In this document: positions 9,905-21,670 of the stretch, piece after piece | Position numbering within the stretch: position 1 is the first letter of the stretch | Layout: the number at the start of each line of letters is the position of its first letter | NCBI GenBank assembly: GCA_022496805.1 | Contig: CM040089.1 | Span: forward strand, 3,288,501 to 3,352,500 | DNA length: 64,000 nt | Reading direction: 5' to 3' | Source of the DNA: Pohlia nutans | Taxonomy: Eukaryota; Streptophyta; Bryopsida; Bryales; Mniaceae | Program-made: the position numbers and the translations under genes | Notes under the pieces: model-generated | Database searches by the model: none | Told to the model about the DNA's origin: nothing | Seen by the model: only the letters and a program-made list of their open reading frames with translations

Positions 9905-10719
9905 TCCCACCTTAGGTTCTTACTATGTATTTGATTTTCAACTTAATTCCTTGAAAGGTCAAGGAAACACCGATTATTATTTTTGATGTGGGTCTATGGC
10001 AACATAGTTAATAATTGGATATGGCCTTTAAAATTGTATATACTATCATATTTTATATTTTTATCACACAAGACCTTATGTATTCTATCACTGAAAAAAT
10101 ATTTAAATAGCTTGGTTAAAATAATCGATTTTTCCAATCTCTATAGCCAAAAATAAAATAAAATTGTCGAGTTTTTAAACTTAAAATTAAATTTTTTCTC
10201 TCAATTGAAAATAAATTTGAAAATAGTATTGAATTTTCTAATCAATAATTATATTTTTCACACTCTATATCCCCCTTAAATATGATTTTTGAGTCAAGCT
10301 ACCACTGTCATGCTTTATTTAGCCTTCATATAATGAAAAGATAAAATATCATGTTTTAAAAAAAATTAAAAAATAATATTCAATAAATGTTGGTTTTTTC
10401 AAACTTATTGGTAGGAAAATATAATTGTAGTGTTTTTTTTAAAAGCTTAATGTGTAAACAGCATTAAATCAACCTCAAAATAAATTAGCATAATCTAGAA
10501 TTCTACCAAAATTATAGGTTGGAATGAAAAATGACTTGTTATAATTGTTTTTTAAAATTAAAATAAATAATTTCTAAGAAAGACTCATAATATAATGAAA
10601 TTTGGATTTTACCATATGGAACTAACAAATTCAGTGAATTTTTGGAATTTTCAAAATATACAACATGGAGTAAAAAGAAAAAGAATTCAAGAAAAATCAA
10701 ACATGAAAAATGAATATAT
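9905..10719. other. AT-rich stretch, no gene
   Basis: Very AT-rich sequence with no ORF of note and no recognised element ends. Confidence 0.5.
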
Positions 10720-10722
10720 TAA

Positions 10723-11117
10723 GGGCCGGTTTACACTACGGTGGAGAAGTCCACCGGTCATGAAAAAAAGGGCGTTTCTCAATTGTGATTGGTCGAAAAT
10801 GCAACTCTTGACCGGTGGGTGTTTACACTAGGTGAAGAAAGCAATGGTGGTGAACTTTTCTCATGGATGATAAAATGACATGGCCGCCCTACGTGGCGGC
10901 ACTTTTTGGAGTTGGGCTTCTCCAGAGGAGGAGTTTCTTGTCCGGCCTCAAGAGGCCGGACAAGAAATTCCTCCTCCGGAGAAGCCCAACTCAATAGAAA
11001 TATTTTATTGCCTTTAATTCTTCTCCGGCACATCCACCATTTGCCTCATATAACCATGTCTTGGCCAAGCATTCTTGACCGACCGGAGGCCTTCTCCACC
11101 GTAGTGTAAACCGGCCC
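10723..11117. mobile_element. PIF/Harbinger-type MITE with a long central hairpin
   Basis: A 395-bp element flanked by TAA at 10720-10722 and 11118-11120. Termini are GGGCCGGTTTACACTACGGT and the exact inverse at the right end, extended by GGAGAAG / CTTCTCC. The centre, 10909-10992, is a near-perfect 84-base foldback (GAGTTGGGCTTCTCC arms closing on GGCCTC-AA-GAGGCC). Related elements are at 1-434 and 21671-22033. It has no coding content. TAA duplication and GGGCC ends are typical of PIF/Harbinger (Tourist) MITEs. Confidence 0.85.
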
Positions 11118-11421
11118 TAAGGGTCATATATAATTTGACCAATGCACATTCCCCAAAAAATGTCATTGCAGTCTTTAGGGGCAACAATGACAAGAAATCG
11201 GAGGAGAATATGTGCTCATGTTGAAGTCCTTCAACGACAACATAGTCACTAGTTTTGAACTTGTTGCAAATTTCAAGTAGATAGTAGTTAGAGTACGTAT
11301 ATCATCATGAAAGAATGCATACTTAAAAATATATATAATCGATCGAGAATTGAATATCAGATGGGTAGTCATTAAACGTGTTTTGGGTGGTTTATGAGAA
11401 TATTTAACTAGTTCGAGTTAA

Positions 11422-12118
11422 TCCTTAAACATCAAGAGGGCCTGGGCGGGGCAGCCCAGAAGGCATCTAAGTTTTCGGAGGAAAAAAAAACAAAAAACAA
11501 AAATATTAAAAAAAAAAATGAACAAACGGCTCTGCTGGCCAGCATTGATGCCGCACTGTAGTACTAAGGTAACTATACCTTAAAGCGTTCACCTTACCAA
11601 CTGAGCCTATTTACACACGTAAACAAAAAATATAAAATCAGTGGGTCTTAATAGCAAGTTCAAGAGAATTCCAACGCAATTTAGCATGCATTATTTGGAC
11701 ATTGTATGAATAAGTTATGAATTTCCAAAGTGCTGACTATAGGTTGACCTTAAAGTGGCCCTAAACTCTGATGTTCAGATTGTGCACATTCTCATCAACA
11801 ATAGGGTGTCAGAATCTACTTATTACGGAAGATTGAGCTCTGGACGCTTTAAGGTAATGGTCACTTTTAAATATAGTTACCTTACAACACTTTCAAAAAA
11901 CGACCTCAACTGCCCCAACCTCAACTCCTGTTCATTTTGATAACTTCGATTGCTTGCCAATGATTCCACAATCCCCTAAATGAGGTGCAAATTTGGAATT
12001 TAGATTGTTTTTTTAATAGCTTTCCAACTCACCAATCCTCGCTTGATTTGGTTGAGAAAACTACTCTTTTTCTCAATTATTCCTCATTAAAATCCCGTGC
12101 TTTTTTGACGTTTAAGAG
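11422..12118 (-). mobile_element. TTAA-type MITE, family D, copy 1, with nested insertion
   Basis: Exact TTAA at 11418-11421 and 12119-12122. It starts TCCTTAAACATCAAGAGG and ends TTTTTTGACGTTTAAGAG. Compared with the intact inverted copy at 23215-23595 it contains one extra block (11567-11882) bounded by TA. Shared interior sequence includes AGCACTGTAGTACTA, ACGACCTCAACTGC and CTCGCTTGATTTGGTTGAGA. Confidence 0.8.
11567..11882. mobile_element. TA-flanked MITE nested in family D (element E)
   Basis: A 316-bp insertion with ends AGGTAACTATACC and TATAGTTACCT, and subterminal CCTTAAAGCGT / ACGCTTTAAGG. The unoccupied family D copy at 23215-23595 reads GTAGTACTACGG where this copy reads GTAGTACTA-element-TACAACAC, so the target duplication is TA. 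On the minus strand near 11575-11605 it carries GGCTCAGTTGGTAAGGTGAA, which resembles a tRNA A box; no B box was found. Tc1/mariner-like origin is inferred from TA. Confidence 0.7.
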
Positions 12119-12304
12119 TTAAAGGGGTTTACATATTTGTTCCAAGCAACCTCTACAAAATCCATTAGAGGCCAAGAATAAATTTGTAGAATAAATACAT
12201 TGCCACCCCATTACCACCAAATGTGAAACCCTAAATCCATTTCCTCTATAACACAAAAAAAATTAAAAATGTATAAGCACAAATTATGTAGAGGTGAATG
12301 TCAT

Positions 12305-12768
12305 TTCTATTCAAGTTTGGTTCAATAGACACAATGTAGGGCATCATCTCTACAAATTATCCGTACGGTCAATCTTCCAAAAATAACTTTAGATATTTTT
12401 TTAATGAATTTAACAACATTTACCTTTGAAAATTTGTATAAATTATAATCTTCACTTTTAAAGTTTAAAATTAAGCATGATTGGTTAAAGTTGGTTTATT
12501 TATTGTAAACTTCAAAAAAGCAAAAGAAATGATGGAGGGAACATTATTACTTTCCCCAAATATAAAATTTTACAACACTAAGACAATGTTGAGGTGATCC
12601 ACTTTGAAAATTTCTCCCGGGTGGAGTTTAATTCCGATTAGCATAATTCAAACTACATTGAAAAGTAGACTTGATGTAATATTTTTATTTTTATTTTTTC
12701 AATTTTTTTTTGGGCAGCCCGTTAGATTTGGACAGCGACCAGAAAATGGTCGTTTGAGCGTTTAGGGG
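12305..12768 (-). mobile_element. TTAA-type MITE, family C, copy 2 (inverted, left end lost)
   Basis: The right end GTTTGAGCGTTTAGGGG is followed by exact TTAA at 12769-12772. The interior matches family C (TTCTCCCGGGTGGAGTTTAA, TTATCCGTACGGTCAATC). The expected CTCCTAAAAGCCC left terminus is missing, so the left limit is approximate. Confidence 0.7.
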
Positions 12769-13343
12769 TTAATTGTTATGATTTAAATATGATTTCATAT
12801 GTGGAATAACTATACAATATTGTTAATTATGTATCAAGGTACAAAGTCCTAACGGTCTTTATTATTTATATTAGGTAGGCTCATATATGAGTCACTCTAA
12901 CACAATAAGACTGTTCGAGTGGTGAAATTGTTGTGGTAAGCACGCATGCATGCACCATCTTGCATTATACAATAGATATATTTATGAAACAATTTTCATA
13001 TGATATGAGCATATCCCACAATTTGTCCCTCCTATATTCATATATTCTCCATAATAGTATTCACACAACAATAATATTTCTTTAGGATTCTTTTATTTAG
13101 TAAAAGTGTTAATTTAGTAATACGGTTGAGACCAAAATACTAACCATGGATGACATTCTCTAATTGAAAAATGACTTTTGTTCATTATCTTCAACGACCA
13201 TAGATACTATGTGTACACAAATTATGGCTATTTGATTATCTGACACTAATTGAGAGAACACACAATAATTTCAATCGTTTGGAATTTATTGGGGCTGAAA
13301 TTTTGACTATATGAGACTAATTTCCATTAATCCATGTCTAAAA

Positions 13344-13883
13344 CTCCTAAAAGCTCGAGGAGAATTGGACAAAACAAAGATTTGTCTTAATATATGCCTT
13401 CCATATGTTTGATGAAGTTTGGTTCAATAGACAAAATGTCGGGCATCATCTCTACATATTATCCACATGGTCAAACTTCCAAAAAAAACCTTTAGATATT
13501 ATTTTAATGAATTTAAGAGCATTAACCTTTGAAAAATTGTATAAATTATAATTTTAACTTTTAGAGTTTAAAATTTAGTACGATTAGTTAAAATTGGTTT
13601 ATCTATTGTGCCCTTCAATGAAACAAAAGAAATGATAGAGGGAACATCATTACTTTCTTCAAATAACAAATTTTATAATACTAAGACAATGTTTAGATCA
13701 TTGACTTTGAAAAATTCACCTCGGTGGAGTTTAACTCAGATTGATATAATTTGAATTGCATTGGAAAGCAATCTTGATGTAGTATTTTAAAGTATTTTTT
13801 GTTTTCAAAAAATTAGTTTTTGTTCTTGGTAGCCCGTTAAAAACAAACAACAACCAAAAAGAGGCCTCTTGGGAGTTTAGGGG
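13344..13883 (-). mobile_element. TTAA-type MITE, family C, copy 3 (inverted)
   Basis: A 540-bp inverted copy starting CTCCTAAAAGCTCGAGGAG after AAAA (decayed TTAA) and ending GGGAGTTTAGGGG before exact TTAA at 13884-13887. It retains ATATGCCTTCCATATGTTTG and GGTTCAATAGACAAAATG of family C. Confidence 0.75.
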
Positions 13884-13887
13884 TTAA

Positions 13888-15129
13888 CCCCTCTTTGTAT
13901 CAAAATCAACGCATACATATTAAATATGAAAACATAAGTAAAATAACATTTCATTATGATCTGATCATGAACTATTATTTTATTATATGATTGAAATATT
14001 ATTATTTTCATAATGTGACACTAATTTTCTGTCAATTTTGTCACACACACTAATTTCTTGTGACACTAATTACCCACACACACTAATAGGCATAATCAGT
14101 GCAGTTGATTAGCCAGAGGTCCATCCTTTCGGGGTTAAATAAGTAATTAAAATTATATAAGTGCCTAAATCAAGCAGAAAGGCTAAACTCAGCCCATAAA
14201 ATATTGTGCTTTTAGTTGCACGTACAGTACATGACACATCTGGCCAATACAAAGAGAAGAAAGCTAGTGGCATCAACAGTAGAATAGTGTGATCTAGGAA
14301 ATTGATAGATTACCGCCGAGGAGAGTCAATAAATAGAACCGACATGTTGTGGGGTGGGTTTAGAATATGATGTTTCTATTTTAATAGTCCCAAAATTGGC
14401 TCTGACAGATCCGCCATTCCGCTGCCCTGGTAAACTTTGTTTGGCAGAATTGGGGATTATTTACACTAAATATAATCCTCACACTAAATATCAGTTGTTG
14501 AATCACACTAAATTTAGTTGTTGCACGCCCATCGTCCATTGAATACTACATTTCATTTCTATTCTCTTTCCTTTCCCAAGTTATTTTAAAACAGCACTGA
14601 AATAAAACTCCTGTCCATGCAGAGCGTGGTTGCCGTTGATTGCAGTTTGTGCAATAGTTTTATTATTATTAAAATTATATTAAAAAATCCTTTGAAAAGT
14701 TCTTGACCAAATTTTTGAAGACAAAAAGTGAGCGTGCCAAGTGTTACAATTTAAAGTTTTATCTTTATTTTGATCTCCAATCTTTGTTGTGCAACTAATC
14801 CGGTTAATGTGTAAACGAACATCGTACAATCGAGGGACAATCAAGGATTTTAGTAGGTACTCGTAATGTCAAACTTTTGTGTAATGTTTTGAAGTTTTTA
14901 TTGAAGATGGAGAAATGGAAGTGCTTCGCAAAAGAAAAAAATAATTATATATCAATTAGATATTGAAGCAAAAAGTTAAAGTACTTATTTACTCTTGTTT
15001 TGATTTCCAATTTGCCGGCCCATTCCTGGAATACTGGCTGAGTTTGTCAATTCACATTGCGTAATTGAAACTATAACTTTTTCATAAAAGAAAAAGTTAA
15101 AGTCAAAGCACTTTGTTCACAAATTTTGT
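13888..15129. other. Intergenic stretch, nothing recognised
   Basis: AT-rich sequence with short direct repeats (CACACACACTAAT near 14040-14090). No gene or clean element boundary was found. Confidence 0.45.
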
Positions 15130-15133
15130 TTAA

Positions 15134-15368
15134 CCCTTAAACGACAATTCCTTTCCTGATACCACACCCAAAATCTCCTCTTAAATTCCATTTTAAGCAT
15201 GATTCTGTGTTTATTTTGCTTTAGCTTTATTCTAAAGAAGTATAAATCTCTCTAAGGTGCTCGGTTTGGAATTTTAAAAACCCCATTTGGTGCAATGGTG
15301 TAGAAGTTATGAGCAAGATTCTCCCAAACTAAAACCAAACCCGTGGGGCTGGCGTTGTCGTTTAAGGG
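15134..15368. mobile_element. TTAA-type MITE, family G
   Basis: A compact 235-bp element with exact TTAA at 15130-15133 and 15369-15372 and a perfect 14-bp terminal inverted repeat: CCCTTAAACGACAA at the left and TTGTCGTTTAAGGG at the right. It is non-coding. This is the cleanest TTAA/TIR pair in the window, with one copy seen. Confidence 0.88.
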
Positions 15369-15372
15369 TTAA

Positions 15373-16343
15373 GTTGGACAAGACGGGCTAGCCAATTGGC
15401 TTTTACTTTCAAACAAGCGCTATAAAGGAGTTTGAATGGAATGGTGTTAGTTGGAGGCAAATTTTGGATTCGTCCTTAGTTGTCCACCGTCCACATTGTA
15501 CGGTTGGATGTTCGATCGTCTCCAATTGTCAAATCACAAACGAAAAACTTTTTGAACCATATGATCGAGGACAATCTTGCATTTACCATTTGGACAAACC
15601 ATACAAATCTCTTATAGCATGAATTAGGCCAATTAAGCAGTGTCACCCATTGTTTCATTTATTCAAATAGTAAACCCTCATTTGTTAATTTTTTGGGAGA
15701 TTCTATGATAGTCCGTAGAACAAATCTTCTCATAGTTTTTACCTTGTTAATTATTATAGAATGAATCAAATAAGTTTATTTTTTATGTATTGGCGTAATA
15801 TTTGCAAGATCTTTTATTAATTAAATAATTTCAAACCTTTTTTATTTGCCTTGGATGCAAAGAATAACACAAAACCTTTATGTTCCCTTCATTCATAATA
15901 AGAGTTCAAAATCACATAATTTTAGCGTCAATTTATGAGTCCACATTCATTGTGTTGCCTTCCTACATTGACTCTTACTCATTCATTGTATTGTTTTTCT
16001 ACACTGACTTGAACTCATTCAGAATGTTGCCTTCCTACGTTAACATCCCACGCTTTTCATCCCTTTTTATCGAGACACACGGTTCTAAAAGTTGCCATTA
16101 CATTTCAACCCTTTAAACATGACCTTTATTTCCATCTTAAATCTCAATTTATTCTGCAAAGTGGACTATTATTATAAAATGGAGGGAGTAAGTTTTACAA
16201 TACTTATAAGAATTAAACTTCCTATGTAGATCATAACATGTATAAAGTACTATAAAGATCTCAAAAATTAACTTGAATGAATAAAGTCACAAGAGCTTGC
16301 ACAAAAGCACCAAAGATTCAATATGATTACTTTGAACTTTTGA
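15373..16343. other. Intergenic stretch, nothing recognised
   Basis: It contains TGTACGGTTGGATG near 15497, the inverse of the CAACCGTA motif found in TTAA elements, so part may be an old element. No boundaries or genes could be defined. Confidence 0.4.
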
Positions 16344-16903
16344 CCCCTAACTGCCCAACTATGATTTATTTTGCATGATGTACAAAAGCAAACTTTGTTT
16401 TCTCATCTACCATGAACTTTTTGCAGTGTGAATTTTTTTATTATATTTTTTAATGGAAAACTAGCGTCATGCATGTGATCCGATTAGAAATAGGATGATC
16501 TGTGAAACTTTTATGCCTCATTTCATATTGTAGTGTTTCAAAAAAAAAATCCAAGATTTTAGTCTAAAAGTGCACTTCATAAAGTCAACTCATAAAATAA
16601 AGCAACCAAAAAATCTCCAAAAATCACTATTCTTAGAGTATTACATTTCAACCCATCACAACAAATTTCATCCACAGATTGTCAATAAGTTATTTGTAAT
16701 CAAATTACAAAATAATTTTGAATTTTAAGTTTCAAATTTTATAGAAAAATGTTGGTGATAGCAATCGCAGATCTAATTGTATGGATAGAATCTAATATTC
16801 ATTATGTACAACTTTTATTCTTACATCAAGTTTTAGATATCCCTCTTATAATCCATCTTTGCAAAACTGCCGAATTTGAACAAGGGTGAGGACGTTTAGG
16901 GGT
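16344..16903 (+). mobile_element. TTAA-type MITE, family A, copy 4 (eroded flanks)
   Basis: Starts CCCCTAACTGCCCAAC after TTGA and ends GAGGACGTTTAGGGG before TTTAA. The length (about 560 bp) and interior follow family A, including TTTTTGCAGTGTG and CAAAAAATCTCCAAAAATCA. The AACCGTATGGATAG motif has decayed to AATTGTATGGATAG. Confidence 0.78.
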
Positions 16904-16904
16904 T

Positions 16905-17495
16905 TAAAGGTAACAAGATGAAAGTTATAAAGGATTTTGATTTGCAAGTGTTGAAGGCAACAGTAACATATGAACTTCTTTCTTGAGTTAAATTGTCAAA
17001 ACTTTATGTTTATGTCAAATATTAAACAAAACAAATAATATATTTTGCTTACTGGATGATTTTATTAATTTAAAATTGGCGATTCACAATTTTATATCAA
17101 GATTTCTAACAATTTAGTTTTTTTTTCCATCGTCTACCTCCTATTTTATGATATTTTCAAAAAATTAATATGATTATTTAATATTTTGATATTCTAACTT
17201 ATTTTTGAATACTTTATTAAATGCTCAGATTGTGGATTACATATGTAATTCACTAAAAAGTTTGAAAGGTAAAAGTCCACCTTTGATTCAAAAAGCACTT
17301 TATTTTGAAGTTCAATCGATATGATCTTGTAATTAATGGGAATTTAAACTCTAAATAGTAGAACAAATTCACTGAAAGACTTGATGACTTATTTTATAAA
17401 AGAATAAATCAACAATACATTTTACAACATTCGTTCGGAAAGCAATCATGTGATGAGGCACTTTGTAATTCCAAAACAACTCAAGGCTTTAATAG
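16905..17495. other. AT-rich stretch, no gene
   Basis: No ORF or repeat boundary was recognised. Confidence 0.5.
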
Positions 17496-17499
17496 TTAA

Positions 17500-18302
17500 C
17501 CCCTAAGGGTCCCTAGCTTTTTTGGGCTGAAAATCATCATCGCTTTTGATGTGTTATAGGTCTAAATGTAAGTGAGGTATAGAAATCTCCACCGTACAAT
17601 CTTGTAACATACATGTTGTAGACCATGTGGATCAATTTTGGGGTCATTTCGCCATATAGATTGCAAGATCATAGTGTTTTTAGTGCTAAAAAAGGATGCT
17701 GAAATTTTCCTAGCAACACAGAGGTGAAATTCGTTTTCAAAATTACTCAAATGAAAAAACTTTGAACTATAAAGTAGTTCAAAATCATCATATAAACACA
17801 TTGGTACCAAAAAAGCCTCATGAAAACATTTAATGTGCCCTAAAATGACCTTGCAATGTCAAAACGTAGCCCAAGAAGTGACCCATTTGAACCAAAAAGC
17901 AAAAAGTGTCCAAACTAGACCCGTGCACTAAAATGACTCCCAAACATTCAGAACAACATGGATTGACCTGAAAATTTTACCATGATAACTAGACTTCAAG
18001 GGGAATTCACCCAACAAGTTTTATTGAAAACGGACTTGGGATGAAGGAGATACAAGCCCCCGAAGTTGTTGCCATCAAAATTCACAGAACTGTCCAAAAA
18101 AAAGATACCTACTTTCAAATGATCACCAAAAATTCAATTCATCTCGGATTGATCTGAAATTATTACCACACATTCCATACATCATGCGGGGAGTTGTTTC
18201 AAAATTTCATAAAAATCGAACACGTATTGCAAAAGTTACAGCTCTTCGAAGGTGAATGTCCCTCGAAAACGTCCAAAATATGGACGCCGGGACGCTTAGG
18301 GG
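17500..18302 (-). mobile_element. TTAA-type MITE, family B, copy 2 (longest)
   Basis: An 803-bp element with exact TTAA at 17496-17499 and 18303-18306. It begins CCCCTAAGGGTCCCTAGC and ends GGGACGCTTAGGGG. It carries CCACCGTACAATCTTGTAAC near 17590. Its right two-thirds match 29758-30337 (AACACATTGGTACCAAAA, GCCTTGCAATGTCAAAA-like). It is the most complete family B copy here and has no transposase-like ORF. Confidence 0.8.
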
Positions 18303-18410
18303 TTAATGTACTACTTCTCATTCAAAGTCTTCGCTTGATTGGGCTACCAAATGAATGTCACATAAAAAACAATGAATTTTATCATCTTTTGATCAAGGCT
18401 ACCAATTCCA

Positions 18411-19179
18411 GGGTGATTGCAAGCTACGGTCACCCACATTTTTTTGTCGCGTGTAAGCATTGCTGCACTTTTTCAATCTTTGGAAAATCATCAATAAATA
18501 TTGGGATGGAATTTTGTGACGAAACAAATTGCATTGTTTCTAGAATACCAAAGTTTGGATGTCTATCACAAAAAAGTTTGCAAAATTTCAATCTCTCTAT
18601 CCAAATTAAGCATTTCTACTTGGATTTGGTAGCGTGTCGCTTGTCAAAAGTGCACTTATTTTATAGGAAATGCTAGAAGGGGGTCAAATTTGAACTTCAC
18701 AAATTTATAGGAACATAACACAAGTATGTACAAAGCTACCATATTTTATTATTTTTGGTATCACGCTTACTTATTTTTTAATTAATTGTTTCATAATGTT
18801 TTTGTTTTTTAAGATTTTCGTGCAGTTAAAAAAAAAATTAAATTTTTTTTTTTGAAAATGAAATAATGATCCAATTTCAGAGGTGGGATATAAAATGCAT
18901 TTTTCATAAAACCTAGCTATGGATGTTATGTAAAAAAGGCTCTAATTACCCCTACTCGGTAAAAAACAAAAAAGGGTGTGGAATAAAGCACAAAGTCTTG
19001 AAATTAACTTAACAATTGCTAAAGTGAAAGTATTAGCATAAACCCTATTTGGGATGGTGAAATTTTTGATCTAATTGAAAGTTGAGAGGTGCGCATTACA
19101 ACGCTAGTGCATGAGCTGCACGGCCTTTAGCTGCACAAGCTGCGCTCTCCATTTGGTAGACCGTAGCTTGCAATCACCC
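18411..19179. mobile_element. Inverted-terminal-repeat element with 4-bp TCCA duplication (family H, copy 1)
   Basis: A 769-bp element with perfect inverted ends GGGTGATTGCAAGCTACGGT (left) and ACCGTAGCTTGCAATCACCC (right), each flanked by TCCA (18407-18410 and 19180-19183). A 160-codon plus-strand frame crosses the left end, but its translation has no recognisable domain. A truncated relative lies at 29116-29757. A 4-bp duplication does not fit hAT, PIF, CACTA or Mutator. Sola-like or an unclassified superfamily are possibilities. Confidence 0.7.
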
Positions 19180-19183
19180 TCCA

Positions 19184-19892
19184 TCTTTTCATAGAGATTT
19201 ATTCTTTGTATTGTTTTACTTACCTTGACTATAATTGCATTTAGATAAAAAATATTTAAAGTAAAAAATTAAAAGAAGTTCGGAAATTGTTTTGGTCATT
19301 ATTTGAATTCCTCATGACTAATCCTCAGACTAATCTTCCAAAATCAAGAAATGTATTTTTGCTTGTAGCTAAGACCAAAAAATAAATAAAGGAGATAAAA
19401 AAATTGAGAAGCATGTTTTTGAATATGGAGTTTGGTATACTGTCCATTTCAAAAATTATAGCATTTATGGCCTAACATGTATTAAACTTTTTGGTGCTGA
19501 AAATGCTTTTCACCTTAAAGAGTTAATTTGCACAGGTGCCAAATTACAAAAACTATTAGTTATTGTATATGCATAGGAGGTTTGTACAAGTTGTGGCAAA
19601 TAATTTATTTAATTTCTTGTCACCTAGACTATTTTGTGGGTTACAGCTACTGCGATGTCAATATGACATTTGGCAATATAAATTTTATCAAACTAAAAAC
19701 AATTATCTTTGTACAAACTGGCTATACAAATACACTGTAAGGTTTAAAATTCAAATTCAACTAGCCAATACTTTCTCATCAGAGGTCCAAAGACATTAAT
19801 TCAAAATATTAATATTTTTTTTGTTAAATTTATATTTGTTTCATATAAATTATATAGAAAAAAAATCTAAAATTTACTAACTTAGTGGCATG
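19184..19892. other. AT-rich stretch, no gene
   Basis: No feature supported. Short open frames near 19530-19800 lack protein-like composition. Confidence 0.45.
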
Positions 19893-20228
19893 CCGCACAC
19901 AAGGGTTAGTTAACCCAAAGAGTTAGGTTTTCACTAATACATGGGTATGTAGCCATGGAGACTACCTTATCCCTTGTAAGGGGTTCACTAACGTACCTAT
20001 TTGGGTCCTTTAACTAACCCCTCGTCACCTAAGCAATCACATTCCAAATGAAGTCGGAATGCCATAATTAAGAAAGGGGCCAACCTCTTTAAATCAAGAG
20101 ACAACTAGGAGACACTAGGGAGACATTCTAGGGGTTTACTAACTCCCAACCAAGTATGTGTGGCCCTTGGGTAATGAATTATTTAGGTTTACTAACTAAT
20201 GTGGACTAGGTAACCCTATGTGCAGCCC
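19893..20228. mobile_element. Possible MITE with imperfect ends (element X)
   Basis: A GC-moderate block in AT-rich DNA. Left GCCGCACACAAGGGTTAGTT and right inverse GCTGCACATAGGGTTACCTA form an imperfect inverted repeat. The interior repeats the words GGTTTACTAACT, GGTTCACTAACG and GGTTTTCACTAAT. The target duplication is unclear. Confidence 0.4.
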
Positions 20229-20234
20229 AACCCT

Positions 20235-20950
20235 CAGTACAATTGCAAGTTCTATGCGTTAAATTTAAGGAAATCTCAATTGAATTTAACTTGAAAATTA
20301 TATTCAACATCAATTTAGGTGTTCAAAATGTCAAGCTACTTGCATTCAATGAAAGGAATTATAATTTAATTGGTTTGTTTTGTCACTGTAATGAGATTTT
20401 ATTTACCTTTAAATATTTCATTTGAATGATTATGGTTTTCAAAAAAGTTCTATTAAACTTTCCATATTTATAAAAGACATAGCGTCTCATTCCACACAAA
20501 TATAAATTTTAGATTATTAAAAAAAATTGAGGAAGATTCCCATTAAGAAATGATTATTGACTATGTCGCCTCAGGGCAAAAATAAATTCAAAAAAATAAA
20601 TTGCATAATAAAGTGATGTTAGACTATGTCACCTTCAAATACTACATTGCTTTGCTATATAATTCCAAATTTATTTTTTTACATAAATGCTTGACTCAAG
20701 TGGTTTTGATTTCATTATGTCATAGACAATGCAAGGCTGAAGTGCCTAAATCCTTATCTCAAAATGACAACAGAATATAAAATACAATGTTAAATTTCAT
20801 AATCTCTAAATTCATAGACAATAAATGGTTGAAATTATAATAACCACCATTTTACTTAGCAAATATTTTCCTAAAAACTTGGGCTTCTCTTTAGTTTTTA
20901 ATAATTACTATTTGTCAACCTTGACGGTGGGTACTGTAGTGTAAGCCACA
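20235..20950. other. AT-rich stretch, no gene
   Basis: Nothing recognised. Confidence 0.45.
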
Positions 20951-20952
20951 TT

Positions 20953-21060
20953 ATCTTATTTTATCTTATTTTAATTTTGAAACAAATGGACAATTTCCAT
21001 TGATAGAGGAAAAAGTACATTGAACCAAGGGAATGAATCCCCGGCGGAGTTGTTTTGGAG
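20953..21060 (-). mobile_element. Possible 5'-truncated LINE 3' end
   Basis: On the minus strand the sequence runs CATTCCCTTGGTTCAATGTA... GTCCATTTGTTTCAAAATTA and into an A-rich AAAATAAGATAAAATAAGAT tail. This resembles the 3' ends of plant L1-type LINEs, and a similar CCATTTGTTTC-A-rich end lies at 22517. No reverse transcriptase sequence is left, so the call is tentative. Confidence 0.35.
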
Positions 21061-21089
21061 CTCTTTTCAAAAAATAAGGGAAAGCTATT

Positions 21090-21311
21090 TAATCAAGGAT
21101 CCATGGTTCTTAAATGACAAATTCAATTGATCATATTGTGGACATTATAATTCAGAGAAGACCAAATTTTATATCACTGCAATTAGTGAAGAACATAGCA
21201 TGTTGATCAAACAACAAACAAATTTGAACAAAAATAATTCCATATATAACCTACTCAAAACCGCTAAAAAAAACATAAGGCCCAATTTGGGCTTCTTGGT
21301 CCTTTTAGGAG
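21090..21311. mobile_element. TTAA-type MITE, family I, copy 2 (partial)
   Basis: Ends GGCTTCTTGGTCCTTTTAGGAG with exact TTAA at 21312-21315. It shares GCAATTAGTGAAGAACATAG with the copy at 4308-4546. The left end is not clear. Confidence 0.5.
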
Positions 21312-21338
21312 TTAAAATAGTTTGAATTCCCATATTAA

Positions 21339-21661
21339 CCCCTAAACGTACCGGCCCTTTGAACACTAGTAGATGCTAGCCTTAAAAATAGATACTAGTA
21401 TGGCTCAGATGTACATGAGGTGTACATGAGAGGACCATTGCAAGCATAAAATCTACCCAATAAATGTGACATACTTGCAGTTGGAGGCCTCTCCAATATT
21501 ATCAACAACTCCCCATCAAAAGAGATTTATTGTCATTGGTAGAGAATTTAATAGGCTTACAAAAGTGACTTGGATGGAAGTCATCCAAGGTTGTATGAGA
21601 AAGTTGCAAAGGCTTTGAATCTATTCATAATCCAGTTTCTGGACGCTAGGATGTTTAGGGA
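21339..21661. mobile_element. TTAA-type MITE, family J
   Basis: A 323-bp element with exact TTAA at 21335-21338 and 21662-21665. Ends are CCCCTAAACGTACCGG and ACGCTAGGATGTTTAGGG. It is a single copy here, has no ORF of note, and lies immediately left of a TAA-flanked MITE. Confidence 0.75.
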
Positions 21662-21670
21662 TTAATCTAA

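Noticed and set aside
18194..18676. 160-codon open frame
   Set aside because: It crosses the boundary between a family B MITE and a family H element, so it cannot be an ancestral gene, and it shows no domain.
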